The position numbers and the translations under genes are program-made. 64,000 bases of DNA. It comes from an uncultured Bacteroides sp. (GTDB taxonomy: Bacteria > Bacteroidota > Bacteroidia > Bacteroidales > Bacteroidaceae). The stretch lies in the NCBI GenBank assembly GCA_944320295.1, contig CALUGY010000035.1:1-64000 (forward strand), written 5' to 3'. The notes below the pieces were generated by a model. The model was not told the DNA's origin, did not search any database, and worked only from the letters and a program-made list of their open reading frames with translations. Within the stretch, counting starts at the first letter, position 1, and every line of letters starts with the position of its first letter. Shown piece by piece: positions 17,313 to 26,811 of the stretch.

Positions 17313-18965
17313 TTATTTCATCAGATACTGTTTATACCCTTCATAGTTATCAGTCCCCTTCTTGAAGGTGGCCCAACTGAAGTTCGTGATGTGCTCCGTG
17401 AACATGCCCGCCACGAGCAGCTGCTCTTCCAGCTCGGCCCAATCTTTGGCTTGCATGGGGATGTCGGGGCAAGAACAATTCTTGAACGACTCCACGTCGA
17501 CACCGAACGTCACGCCATGCGCGTCGCACGCCTTCTTTATTTCGGCGTACCAGTTGGGTAAGTCCACGTCGAAGTCCACCAAGCAACGGCCACCCACGTC
17601 TTGCAGATAGAGCACGTCGATGTCCGGAGTCTGGGCAAAGATACGCCCGAACCACTCGCCGCAGAGGTCGGCCGGCATGCCGCGCCACAAGGCCGGGGCG
17701 ATGCACACGTCTTTGGACGACTTGGACTTGATGTACGAAGCCACCCGCTGTAAATAGCCAGCCAACTGCGACAGGGCAGGCTCCTGCTGCCATCCCACGG
17801 GATAAGAGCCATCGTGGAACTCCTCGGCAATGTACCAGCCAGCGAGACAGGGATGATTGCCGAAAAGTGCAAACACTTCGTCAAACACCTGCGCATCGCG
17901 CTCATAAAGCTGGTCGTATACCGCCGGGTCGGTGGTGTCCGTAGTACTGTATACACCCGGATAGAGGCCCAGAATCAGCTTCATACCGTTGCGCTTGGCG
18001 GCCTCGAACATCTTGTTCAGCATGTCGGCATGTCCCACAGCCCAAGGCAGAGACGTAGGTTCGTAGAATGCCCACAGCTCATCCGTATAGGCACGCGTCC
18101 CTACGGGGTTGACTATCCACGTGTCGATGCCCACTTCCTTGCTGTCTTGTAACTCCTTGTCCCAGTCAGTCTGGTCGTACGTCCCCTTGAACAGCTGGAT
18201 GAAGATGCTGGAAAAGCGCGGCTTGCCATATGACGGCTCATAGGAAGTGAGCTGTTCCAAAGCGTCGATGGAAAAGCGGAACTGGCCAGCCTCGTTATGT
18301 TCGTTCACAATCTCTATGCGATAGCCCGCACAGCGGTCGAGCCTCAAGCCGTCGTCCTGCCCGGCCGCGTTCCCCTTGGTCAAGGCAAATGCGGAATAGG
18401 GCATCACCAAACGGTTCCATCCGTTTTTGGCAAGAATCTCCTTGTCCTCGAAAGTAAAGTATCTCCAGCGGTTGCGCGTGGTGTCGTGCGGATGATCCGC
18501 GGCAAACTGTTCCGCATCTTCCATAAGAATGAAGCGGAAGGTACCTTTGTTGGCCGGATTGCCTTTCACCCAAAGGGAAAGCCCCAAGGGGTGGAACGAC
18601 AAGTCGTAACGGTAGTCGCCCTGCAATTCCTCGAAATAAACATACTCCGACCGCGAGGTCATGGGACGGCCTGAAAAAGAATAGGCCAGCTCGAAGCTGC
18701 CGGAACCTTCCTTGCAATCGTCGTCCACCGTGTAGTCTATGGAAGCCTGTGTGGGTTCTTGGGCCGGGTCGGGCCCTATATAGTAGGCCACACAAGCCAG
18801 TTCGTCAAAAGCATTGATGGTCTTCACGGCTTTGGTGCTTTCCACCACGCGAGCCACTTCTTCTTCAAGCCCCTCGGCGGGATTCGGCCCGGGCGTGTCG
18901 CCACCGCCATCGTGTGAGCACGATGCCAAAACGGCCGCAACAAAAAGAGGTATCAACATTCGCAT
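17313..18965 (-). CDS. DUF4434 lipoprotein, tandem duplicate (PUL copy 5)
   Basis: A 550-aa lipoprotein (MRMLIPLFVAAVLASC) with the same layout as its neighbour: N-terminal beta-sandwich (about 30-245), then DUF4434. Putative catalytic residues are Glu382 in LAGWYIAEEF and Glu492 in FGVDVESF. The largest differences between the duplicates are in the loop after DTWI (residues about 284-310), a likely specificity loop. It is the first gene after the 431-bp gap carrying array C and a hairpin element, so it may start its own transcript. Confidence 0.82.
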   Translation of the reverse strand: MRMLIPLFVAAVLASCSHDGGGDTPGPNPAEGLEEEVARVVESTKAVKTINAFDELACVAYYIGPDPAQEPTQASIDYTVDDDCKEGSGSFELAYSFSGRPMTSRSEYVYFEELQGDYRYDLSFHPLGLSLWVKGNPANKGTFRFILMEDAEQFAADHPHDTTRNRWRYFTFEDKEILAKNGWNRLVMPYSAFALTKGNAAGQDDGLRLDRCAGYRIEIVNEHNEAGQFRFSIDALEQLTSYEPSYGKPRFSSIFIQLFKGTYDQTDWDKELQDSKEVGIDTWIVNPVGTRAYTDELWAFYEPTSLPWAVGHADMLNKMFEAAKRNGMKLILGLYPGVYSTTDTTDPAVYDQLYERDAQVFDEVFALFGNHPCLAGWYIAEEFHDGSYPVGWQQEPALSQLAGYLQRVASYIKSKSSKDVCIAPALWRGMPADLCGEWFGRIFAQTPDIDVLYLQDVGGRCLVDFDVDLPNWYAEIKKACDAHGVTFGVDVESFKNCSCPDIPMQAKDWAELEEQLLVAGMFTEHITNFSWATFKKGTDNYEGYKQYLMK

Positions 18966-18999
18966 AATACAGGATTTCTATTGGTGGGAATTCTACAAC

Positions 19000-19022
19000 A
19001 TATCAACTGATATACAACATAT
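19000..19022. promoter_or_regulatory. Possible operator upstream of the tandem DUF4434 genes
   Basis: ATATCA-AC-TGATAT is a perfect 6-bp inverted repeat at 19000-19013. The decamer TACAACATAT occurs twice, at 18994-19003 and 19013-19022, a 19-bp offset. The site lies 35-57 bp before the minus-strand start at 18965. No clear TAnnTTTG element accompanies it, so the regulatory role is a guess. Confidence 0.3.
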
Positions 19023-19039
19023 TATCATCGCTTTACTCC

Positions 19040-19127
19040 GAACGCGTTCCGGGCACAAGCGCAACATGTTCCGAGCACGGGCGCAACGTGTTCCGTCCAC
19101 GATCCGGACGTGTCGCCACGGCAAGCG
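19040..19127 (+). repeat. 22-bp quartet repeat, array C
   Basis: Four units with cores at 19042 (ACGCGT), 19064 (ACATGT), 19086 (ACGTGT) and 19108 (ACGTGT), spaced exactly 22 bp. It lies in the 18966-19396 gap between the DUF5018 and DUF4434 genes, which also holds the hairpin element at 19236-19314. I see no gene in that gap. Confidence 0.9.
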
Positions 19128-19235
19128 GATTATGAAACCGGGCGGGGCAGGACAAATGCGCCTGCTCTGCCCGGTGTTTTTGTTCCCATCGGCTTGCAGT
19201 CGGCGAGAGTTTATCGGAGTAGAGGAAGCTCCCGC

Positions 19236-19314
19236 TGTCATGCTGAACGTATGTGAAGCATCTCCCCTTTGGAGATAGCTGGAATGGAGATCCTTCACTC
19301 CGTTCAGGATGACA
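19236..19314. repeat. Gene-less relative of the GIY-YIG cassette ends
   Basis: A 79-bp element with imperfect inverted ends that begin TGTCATGCTGAACG and end CGTTCAGGATGACA. The ends match the 31-bp repeats around the GIY-YIG gene at 829-1193 with a few substitutions. Between them is only a short internal palindrome and no gene, so it resembles a MITE or a folded RNA hairpin. It lies within the PUL between the SusCD block and the enzyme block. Confidence 0.75.
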
Positions 19315-19396
19315 GCGCAGAAGCGCCACTCAAAACCATTTCAACAAACCCTTGTACAAACTACATGGCAGATGGCCATGATTCTACATGGTTACA

Positions 19397-20812
19397 TTAT
19401 TGACGGAAATACGTCATCTTGTAAACTTGTACGATAGACTGGCTCGGGTCGAAACCTACAGCGGTCGTAGCGATGTAGACATCGTAACCGGTAGCCGTCT
19501 CTTCCTTGTAGACGGACACGTCGCCCCAGTTGAAGTAGTTCTGGATATAGCCCGTGCCTGCGCCTGCAAACAGTCGGAAGTCGTTATAGCCTGCGTCGGT
19601 CGGAGTCAGCTCCATCCTTGTGGGATCGGTAATGTCGAACACCTTCAGAGCACCCGCGCCACCGGCATACATGTCGGCCGTCATGTCGTACAATGCCAAG
19701 TACTTGTCGGCATCGCAGTCGAACACGTTGAAGCCCAATATACGCTGCTCGTGGTTAGCAATGTTCAACTCCGTCACCTCCATGGCCGACGTAAAGATGT
19801 TGAAGTGCGCCTTATGTTCGTCGTCTATAGCATATGCGTTGGTCCACTTGTTGTAGGCTATGTAGTGGTCGGAATCATCAGTCAACGAAGCGCGTTGCAC
19901 GGCAGGAACTGAAGGCCAGTTGCCTCCTGCCGGACCGTAGCGCAGCTTGTTGGGCTGATCGGCCGGAGTCACCAGTTGGCCATCTTGCAATTCCCAGTAA
20001 TAGATGTTCATGTCATTCTGCGTCAAGCCGTATATGTACGCCTTGCCTTCCAGCACGTTTCCTATCACGTTCATGTTATAGCCCAAGTCACCAGGACAGC
20101 CTGCAGCAGCGGTATAATCGAGGAGCAAGTGGTGCTGCATATCCTCTTCGGAATAGTAGTAAACCATGAACCCGGCACTATACACGTTCTCACGAGAGGT
20201 AATCAAATGGCCTGCATCGTCAAAGCGGGCTTTCATCATGAAGGTGCTTGCGGCAGGTATCGTCTTGACAAGTTCGCCCGTGTTCCGGTCATAATAATAG
20301 ATGGAACCATTGTAATGCTGCAATACCAGGTACTGGTCGTTAACGGCGATACCGGTCGTGTTGCGGTCAGGCAATCCCAGATTGGTAGCATTCTTTTCCC
20401 AAAGCAACTCATACGTAGTCTTGGGCGGAGTGGGCTGCACGCGGATGGAGTGGTGGTGCAGGTTGCCCAAAGCATCGGTCACGGTCACTTGCAGCGGCTC
20501 CGTGAAGTCCATCTCACCCGTCATAGGCGGATTGATGTAACAGTTATGCTCCAAGCTCACCGTGCAGATAATGCGGGATACATCCAGCGGATTTTCGTCC
20601 GTGGTAGGCAGTTTTACAACGATTTCCTCACCCTCGGCATAAGGGCCTTGCTTTGTGGCATAATACTCTGCGGGGTTGTCAGGAATCTGCATCGTGACGT
20701 TCAGCAGCCCGTTGGTCTGGGTGCCATGGCTCTCGCTCAAGTCAGGCTTCTCGCAAGCGGCACACCCGATGCCGGCAAGCACGAAAAACAAGATTTTATA
20801 TATTGCTTTCAT
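19397..20812 (-). CDS. DUF5018-type surface lipoprotein of the PUL
   Basis: A 471-aa lipoprotein (Cys-rich signal end, VLAGIGCAACEK). An N-terminal Ig-like DUF5018 domain (about 40-145, TYELLWEK at its end) precedes a beta-propeller-like region with repeated short strands. Its place directly after susD (15 bp) is where Bacteroidetes PULs carry a surface glycan-binding protein, so glycan capture is the likely role. No catalytic motif is visible. It closes the SusCD block before the 584-bp stretch to the next start. Confidence 0.75.
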   Translation of the reverse strand: MKAIYKILFFVLAGIGCAACEKPDLSESHGTQTNGLLNVTMQIPDNPAEYYATKQGPYAEGEEIVVKLPTTDENPLDVSRIICTVSLEHNCYINPPMTGEMDFTEPLQVTVTDALGNLHHHSIRVQPTPPKTTYELLWEKNATNLGLPDRNTTGIAVNDQYLVLQHYNGSIYYYDRNTGELVKTIPAASTFMMKARFDDAGHLITSRENVYSAGFMVYYYSEEDMQHHLLLDYTAAAGCPGDLGYNMNVIGNVLEGKAYIYGLTQNDMNIYYWELQDGQLVTPADQPNKLRYGPAGGNWPSVPAVQRASLTDDSDHYIAYNKWTNAYAIDDEHKAHFNIFTSAMEVTELNIANHEQRILGFNVFDCDADKYLALYDMTADMYAGGAGALKVFDITDPTRMELTPTDAGYNDFRLFAGAGTGYIQNYFNWGDVSVYKEETATGYDVYIATTAVGFDPSQSIVQVYKMTYFRQ

Positions 20813-20827
20813 AACGTTGTTCTTTTA

Positions 20828-22408
20828 TTATTTCCATTCGTCAAATTGTTCGCAAGCCGGATTCTGCTGTATCTCCGAAATAGGCACCGGGAAACGGTCG
20901 TATTTCTCCAAGTAGACACGCGTCTTGCCGGCATCGCAATCCACCAGTTCGTATGTAAACGAGCCGTCGCTCTCCTTCACAGGCTTGACACCGGTCATGT
21001 GGGTATCGTTCAGCACGGTAGAGGCCAGTCCCCAACGGCGCAAGTCCCAAAAGCGATGTCCCTCGAAGGCGAGTTCCACCATACGCTCATGGCGCAACAG
21101 GCGCATGAAGTCGGTCTGTGTAGTGGCATCCACAGGTGGCAAATCCACCCGGTCACGCACTTCGTTCAAGGCGCTCAAGGCTTCCGTCAGTTTGTCTTGC
21201 ATGGCCATGGCCTCGGCGTAAATCAGCAACACTTCGGCATAACGCATGTAGTAGTAGGTCAGATCGCAGGCATGCATTTCTCCCTTGGGAAGCGTCGGGT
21301 CGAACAGCTTGCGCATGTAGTAACCCGTGCTGGTGGTTCCGCCGCCCAGAGCGTAACCATCCTGACTGCCTTCGTAGGTATACAGCGTCTCGCCTTTCCA
21401 CTCGCAGCCGTTATACAGGATGGAGGCATAGAAGCGCGGCTCACGGCCTTCGTACGGGTTGGCGGCCATGTCCGGGTCGTCCCAACTGAATTCGCGGCCA
21501 TCGGCCATCTCATAGGCGGAAACCAGGTCTTCCGTAGGGCTTACCTCGGCATATCCTCCATCACTCGGCGGACAGTTGAAGTAGTCGAACGAGTAGTCCA
21601 ATGTCTGGTACTGGTAACCGAACTCGATGATGCTCTCGTCGTTTGCCACCGGGGCGTTACGACTGTTGAGGAACAACTTGCCATAGTCGGAATAAAGCTC
21701 ATAACCCTGCTTCATTACTTCGGCAGCGGCATTGGAGGCATCCTCCCAACGCTCGGCATAGAGCATGGCGCGGGCTAACATGCCCCAAGCGGCACCGCTG
21801 GTCAGTTCGCCCAGCTGCAAGCCTTCGGCACCTTTCACCGGCAAATGTTCTGCCGCGAACTTCAGGTCTTCGGCAATGAAGTTCCAGCACTCTTCCGGCG
21901 TGCAACGGGCATGTTCCCGTTCACCAACCCCTGGCAATTCCTTATAGAGAATAAAACTTGCCCCATAACGCTTGGCCAAATCGAAGTTGGCCACGGCGCG
22001 GAAGAAGCGTACCTGCGCTTCCGCTTGATTGGCAAATGTCTCGCTGAAGTTGGCACGGTGTTCCTCCAGTCCGGCCAGGAAACGACAGCAGTTTATCTGC
22101 CACGTGTGCCTGTTGCCCCACACATCGAACGGATTGCTTGCCGGCGTAATGGGCGTGTTGCCAAAGATGAAAGCGTTGATGTTCGTCGTAGGATTGTTCT
22201 CTTTCGTGATGTCGGCATAGCAATCATCGCTGTTATAGTATCCTGCAATCAGCGAATAGAATCCGTTGATATACAATTGCACGTTTGTTTCGTTGCTCCA
22301 AGCCACATCTTCCGGATACTCGCTCGTCAATTCCGGGTCGACGTTGCAACTGCCCAACGACAAACAAGTGGCAACCACTATTGCTGAAATCTTATTTCTT
22401 GTTTTCAT
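20828..22408 (-). CDS. SusD/RagB-family glycan-binding lipoprotein
   Basis: A 526-aa SusD-like lipoprotein (lipobox LGSC). It has the typical N-terminal SusD-like segment with TPR helices (FANQAEAQVRFFRAVANFDLAKRYG), the mid-region LTSGAAWGMLARAMLYAERW, and the C-terminal RagB signature with YYMRYAEVLLIYAEAMA and NEVRDRVDLP followed by RHERMVELAFEGHRFWDLRRWG. It caps the SusC barrel at the cell surface and binds glycan. It lies 12 bp after susC. Confidence 0.95.
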   Translation of the reverse strand: MKTRNKISAIVVATCLSLGSCNVDPELTSEYPEDVAWSNETNVQLYINGFYSLIAGYYNSDDCYADITKENNPTTNINAFIFGNTPITPASNPFDVWGNRHTWQINCCRFLAGLEEHRANFSETFANQAEAQVRFFRAVANFDLAKRYGASFILYKELPGVGEREHARCTPEECWNFIAEDLKFAAEHLPVKGAEGLQLGELTSGAAWGMLARAMLYAERWEDASNAAAEVMKQGYELYSDYGKLFLNSRNAPVANDESIIEFGYQYQTLDYSFDYFNCPPSDGGYAEVSPTEDLVSAYEMADGREFSWDDPDMAANPYEGREPRFYASILYNGCEWKGETLYTYEGSQDGYALGGGTTSTGYYMRKLFDPTLPKGEMHACDLTYYYMRYAEVLLIYAEAMAMQDKLTEALSALNEVRDRVDLPPVDATTQTDFMRLLRHERMVELAFEGHRFWDLRRWGLASTVLNDTHMTGVKPVKESDGSFTYELVDCDAGKTRVYLEKYDRFPVPISEIQQNPACEQFDEWK

Positions 22409-22420
22409 TGACCTATATCT

Positions 22421-25400
22421 TTAAAAAGTTACGTTTAAACCAAATTCATAAGTACGCTGCTGCGGATAGTATCCTTGGTTCACACTCGGCATTTCCGGGT
22501 CGAGGTGGTCAAGATGCGAGAAAGTAAGCAGGTTGCCGCCGGCCACATAGGCACGCACGCGCTCGATACCCACTTTCTTGGTCCATTGCGTAGGCAGGGT
22601 ATAACCCAACTGCAACGATTTCAGACGGACATAGGTACCATTTATTACCCACCAAGAAGATGACGGGCCACCATTGCTACGGTTCTCCGTGCTCAAACGC
22701 GGGTACTTGGCATTAGGATTATCCGGACGCCATGCGCCTTCAACCAGATAGTAAGGAGTGTTACCATCGGCATAGAACGGTCTTGTGTAGAACGTGTTGT
22801 CTCGGATGCCGCTGCTTGCGTAAATACCACAGAGATTCACGTCGAACAGGGCAGCTCCCTGCCACAGCATGCTGAAATCGAAACCGTTCCACTCGGCATC
22901 GATGTTCAGACCGTACATCATTTCGGGCACGCTACTACGGCCTATGGGCACCATATCTTGATCCCAAGTGATTTTACCGTCGCCGTTGATGTCTTTCAGC
23001 TTGATATCACCCGGCAGGGAGGGGCCAAACACAGCGCTATGCGCGATTTCTTCCTCGCTTTGGAACAAGCCTTCAGCTACAAATCCCCAATATTCACCCA
23101 TCGGGCGACCAGTAGAACGCTTGTAGTCGGGCACATTCGGGTCTTCCACCGTCTTCAATATCTTGTTACGCGCCCACGATACATTACCTCTGACTGAGTA
23201 GTTGAATTTCCGGATGTTGTTGCGGTGCGACAGTACCAGCTCGAAACCACGGTTGTCGTGCGAGCCGTAGTTGGTGTATGTCGGGAAATAACCGCCTAAC
23301 GACAAGGGGAAGGTTCCACTCTGTGCAGCAAGCGAACGGGTGGTCTTCATGTAGAACACATCCAGTTCCACGCCCAGCAAGCCGTTCCACATGCTCGACT
23401 CAAGGCCCACGTTATAGGTATCGGTCAACTGCCACTTCAAGTCTGGGTTGACAGGGGCGCTGATGCCCAAGTATTTCTGGGGCGAAGTGCCGAATATCAC
23501 GTTCGGGTCTTTGGACAACGAAGCCGTAGAGAAATAACTCATGGTGTTGCTGATGGCACGGTCGCTACCCAGACGTCCGATAGAAGCACGCAACTTCAGG
23601 TTTTCCATGAACGGAACGGCTTCTTTGAAGAAATCTTCTTGCGAAATTCTCCAACCGATAGATGCACCCGGGAACACGCCCCACCTGTTCTTGGCAGGCA
23701 ATGCCGTAGAGGCGTCTATTCTACTAACGAACTCGAACAGATATTTGTCGTCATAAGAGTAGTTCAGACGGACAACGTAACCGGCCCGCTTGTCGCGGCT
23801 ATGGCCGCCCTGTATCAAGCTCTCGATGACCGTCGTTCCGTATGACATGTCCATGATGTCGGTAATGGGGAAATCGTCCTTTCCTGCAGACAAGCTGTTG
23901 CCTCTCTGGTCGGAATATTCGTACAGGAACAAGCCGGAAACCGCGTGTTTGCCGAACTTGTTGGAGTATTCGATGGTGGGCTGGATGGTAGTCCGCTTTT
24001 CGGCCACATACCATTGTTGCACGGTGGCACGGCTTGCGATACGGCCTGTTTGTACCACCGCCGTCCTGGTGGATTGGTTCCAGCAATACAGATCATAAGG
24101 TGTAAGGGCAGCTTTCACCATGGACGAAGTCCGCACGAACGAACCGTTCAACTTCAAGGTCAATCCCTTTACAAACGGAAGTCTCCACCTTAAAGACACG
24201 TTGCCCTGGAAGTTGGTGCTTTCCGTATTCCGGTTGCCCGACAAGTCACGGGCGGCCAGCGGGTTCTGGTTTCCGTTTCCGGCTTGGTTCAAGCTACCGA
24301 TAGGCATGCCGTCAGTAGTATAAGGCTTCAGATAAGGATATGAAAGTAACGCCTGTTGGAAGATATTAGCGTAAGCATTTACTTCGGTAGAAGCACCCGG
24401 CTCGTCCTGATTGGCGATGTTACCGGACAAGTCCAATGAAATATCGAAATTGTCTGTAACCTTTGCATCGATATTGGAGCGGAAGTTATACTTGTTGTAC
24501 GATGTCCCGTCGATAATACCGTTCTGGTTGTATGCACCCACGGAGGCAAAGAATTTCAAACGCTCCGTACCACCGGAGATGGAAACATTGTTGGTATAAG
24601 TAGGAGCCGTGTTCTTGAACAACAGGTCGAACCAGTCCGTATTGCCATAAATATGCTCATCCGGGCCCGGGTTGGAGATTCTCTCAATTTCTTCTGCCGT
24701 GAAGCGGCGTTGGGCTTCAGGCACCCCGTCCATTTCCTGGGCCAGGTTGTACCAGTAAGCATAATCCGGACCGTTCAAGAACTTCGGGAAATCTGTGTTC
24801 TGGCTAAGTGTTACAGACGAGTTCACCGTCACCGTGGGTTTCTGTACGGAACCGCGCTTGGTGGTCACCAAGATGACACCGGCAGCGGCACGCACACCGT
24901 AAACAGCAGCAGCCGTGGCATCTTTCAGAATGGTGATGGACTCGACTTCGTCCGGAGTGAATTTCGGGAAGTAATCGGTTATCACACCATCTATCACGAC
25001 GAGGGGATTACCGTCACCGGCTCCATTACCACGAATGTAAAGGCTGGCTCCGTCGGCACCCGGCTGTCCACTGCTCTGCTTCGTCACCAAGCCCGGCAGA
25101 CGACCGGCCAACGTGGCGGAAAGGTTGCCGCTCGGGGCTTTCTTCAGTTCCTTGTTCCCCACCTGGGCAATAGAACCCGTCACGTTAATCTTTTTCTGGG
25201 TACCATAACCCACCACAATCACTTCGTCCAAGAGCTCGGCATCTTCCCTCATCACGACCTTCAAGCTCTTGCGCCCTTTCAATGCGACCTCTTGAGTTTC
25301 ATAGCCTACATAAGAGAACGTCAAACGGGCATTCAGATTCGGCACCACAATGGAGAAACGGCCATCCACATCGGTAATGGTGCCCGCCTTATGGTCATCC

Positions 25401-25534
25401 GCCACGATAGAAACTCCAATAAGCGGAGTATTATTCTCATCGTACACACTACCTTCTACCGTAACTTGGGCAAAAGCCTTTGTCCCCAAAGTAGAAAGCA
25501 ACAAGAATAACAAATAGATACATCTGCTTTTCAT
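22421..25534 (-). CDS. SusC/RagA-family TonB-dependent transporter
   Basis: An outer-membrane importer of about 1037 aa. The start is taken at MKSRCIYLLFLLLSTLGTKAFAQ. MFNLKIC at 25558 is also in frame and begins 1 bp after the epimerase stop. After the signal come a carboxypeptidase-like domain (VEGSVYDENNTPLIGVSI), a TonB-box region (EVIVVGYGTQKK), a plug domain (SLYIRGNGAGDGNPLVVIDG) and the beta-barrel ending in aromatic Phe (FGLNVTF). No STN domain is present, so no direct anti-sigma signalling is expected. It is coupled to the AGE epimerase gene. Confidence 0.95.
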   Translation of the reverse strand: MKSRCIYLLFLLLSTLGTKAFAQVTVEGSVYDENNTPLIGVSIVADDHKAGTITDVDGRFSIVVPNLNARLTFSYVGYETQEVALKGRKSLKVVMREDAELLDEVIVVGYGTQKKINVTGSIAQVGNKELKKAPSGNLSATLAGRLPGLVTKQSSGQPGADGASLYIRGNGAGDGNPLVVIDGVITDYFPKFTPDEVESITILKDATAAAVYGVRAAAGVILVTTKRGSVQKPTVTVNSSVTLSQNTDFPKFLNGPDYAYWYNLAQEMDGVPEAQRRFTAEEIERISNPGPDEHIYGNTDWFDLLFKNTAPTYTNNVSISGGTERLKFFASVGAYNQNGIIDGTSYNKYNFRSNIDAKVTDNFDISLDLSGNIANQDEPGASTEVNAYANIFQQALLSYPYLKPYTTDGMPIGSLNQAGNGNQNPLAARDLSGNRNTESTNFQGNVSLRWRLPFVKGLTLKLNGSFVRTSSMVKAALTPYDLYCWNQSTRTAVVQTGRIASRATVQQWYVAEKRTTIQPTIEYSNKFGKHAVSGLFLYEYSDQRGNSLSAGKDDFPITDIMDMSYGTTVIESLIQGGHSRDKRAGYVVRLNYSYDDKYLFEFVSRIDASTALPAKNRWGVFPGASIGWRISQEDFFKEAVPFMENLKLRASIGRLGSDRAISNTMSYFSTASLSKDPNVIFGTSPQKYLGISAPVNPDLKWQLTDTYNVGLESSMWNGLLGVELDVFYMKTTRSLAAQSGTFPLSLGGYFPTYTNYGSHDNRGFELVLSHRNNIRKFNYSVRGNVSWARNKILKTVEDPNVPDYKRSTGRPMGEYWGFVAEGLFQSEEEIAHSAVFGPSLPGDIKLKDINGDGKITWDQDMVPIGRSSVPEMMYGLNIDAEWNGFDFSMLWQGAALFDVNLCGIYASSGIRDNTFYTRPFYADGNTPYYLVEGAWRPDNPNAKYPRLSTENRSNGGPSSSWWVINGTYVRLKSLQLGYTLPTQWTKKVGIERVRAYVAGGNLLTFSHLDHLDPEMPSVNQGYYPQQRTYEFGLNVTF

Positions 25535-25559
25535 TCTGCAAATTTTAAGATTAAACATT

Positions 25560-26738
25560 TCATATTTCTCTCTTCTCCAGATCTTCCAAAACTTTCCAGC
25601 ACTGGTACAGTCCTCTGGGCACATGGAAACAGCCTTTCCACTTGCCACCCTTCAGCGGAAGCAAAACTTCGCCCCGCCTGTTCAGGTAACCGAACCACTC
25701 CGGATATTCCGCATCTTTAAAATGCGACCACACATAATCGTGCACCTTCCCGAACCATGACAGACAAGCCTTGTCGCCTGTCAACTGATAGCCTTTCAAC
25801 AACGATATCAGCGTCTCGATATGCACCCACCACAGCTTCTGGTCCCACTCCAACTGTTGGGGAGGATTGCCCAGCCTGTCCATGAAATAATAGATACCGC
25901 CATATTCCTTGTCCCAACCGTAATCGAGCATGGTAAGGGTTACATTCTTGGCTTTCTCTATCAAGTCCGGACGATTGAGGCGTTTGCCCAGATCCATGAT
26001 GAACCACATGGCCTCGATGGCATGGCCCGGGGTGACCTGCCTTCCCTCGAACGAGTCGGAAAGGGAGCCGTCGGCCAGCACGTTTTCTACAATGATTCCG
26101 CCAAGTTCGGGACGATAGAACACTTCCATCACTTCGTGGACGCATGCATCCATCGTCTTCCGCAGGAAATCCTCATCCAACAGATGTTCTATCTCCAAAG
26201 CCAAATTGCAAAGAATCATAGGCAGGGCAAAACCTTTCAGGTCGCGGGTTCCCGGGTACAGTTTGTTCCACCGCCCTTTCGGGTTATCCACTTTCGACAG
26301 GATAATGTCGAAGGTTTTCCTGGCAATGTCCGCATACTCTTCATTCCCGGTAGCCAGCCCCAATTGCCCGAAAGCCATCGTGGCAAACGTGTACGAGAAA
26401 ATGTTATACGGATCCACCAAGGGATTGCCCTTCCTCTCTAATGAAAAATACCAGTTATAGTTCCCGTCGTGCCCGTACTTTTTCAGGAACTCCCCGCCCT
26501 GGATGGCACAGTCCAACCATTCCCGGCATTTTTCTACCTTGTTATAGAGCATAGAGAACATCCAAACTTCACGCCCTTGCATCCAAATGAATTTGTCGGT
26601 ATCGTATACGTTCCCTTTCCTGTCCAGGCATGAGAAGTATCCGCCATATTCATGGTCTTGCGACTTCTCCAGCCAGAAAGGGAGGATGTTGTCCAACAAT
26701 TCACCCTTGTACTGTTTTGATAATTCTTTAAAATCCAT
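25560..26738 (-). CDS. AGE-family N-acyl-hexosamine 2-epimerase
   Basis: A 392-aa cytoplasmic (alpha/alpha)6-barrel protein with no signal peptide. Landmarks are the conserved RxxW/M start (WMQGREVWMFSMLYN) and the probable catalytic His residues in TPGHAIEAMW near residue 235 and GCFHVPRGLYQCW near residue 374. Family members interconvert GlcNAc and ManNAc, and some act on mannose or cellobiose. In B. fragilis an AGE-type enzyme epimerises ManNAc in sialic acid use. With an MFS transporter two genes upstream and a ROK regulator, an N-acyl-hexosamine is the most likely cytoplasmic substrate. No sialidase or aldolase gene is in the window. Confidence 0.88.
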   Translation of the reverse strand: MDFKELSKQYKGELLDNILPFWLEKSQDHEYGGYFSCLDRKGNVYDTDKFIWMQGREVWMFSMLYNKVEKCREWLDCAIQGGEFLKKYGHDGNYNWYFSLERKGNPLVDPYNIFSYTFATMAFGQLGLATGNEEYADIARKTFDIILSKVDNPKGRWNKLYPGTRDLKGFALPMILCNLALEIEHLLDEDFLRKTMDACVHEVMEVFYRPELGGIIVENVLADGSLSDSFEGRQVTPGHAIEAMWFIMDLGKRLNRPDLIEKAKNVTLTMLDYGWDKEYGGIYYFMDRLGNPPQQLEWDQKLWWVHIETLISLLKGYQLTGDKACLSWFGKVHDYVWSHFKDAEYPEWFGYLNRRGEVLLPLKGGKWKGCFHVPRGLYQCWKVLEDLEKREI

Positions 26739-26811
26739 CTTACATCACTTATTATTTAAAAGAGGCTGGTAACGTTTTATCTGGTACCTATGAACCAGCC
26801 ACTCTTTCCAT

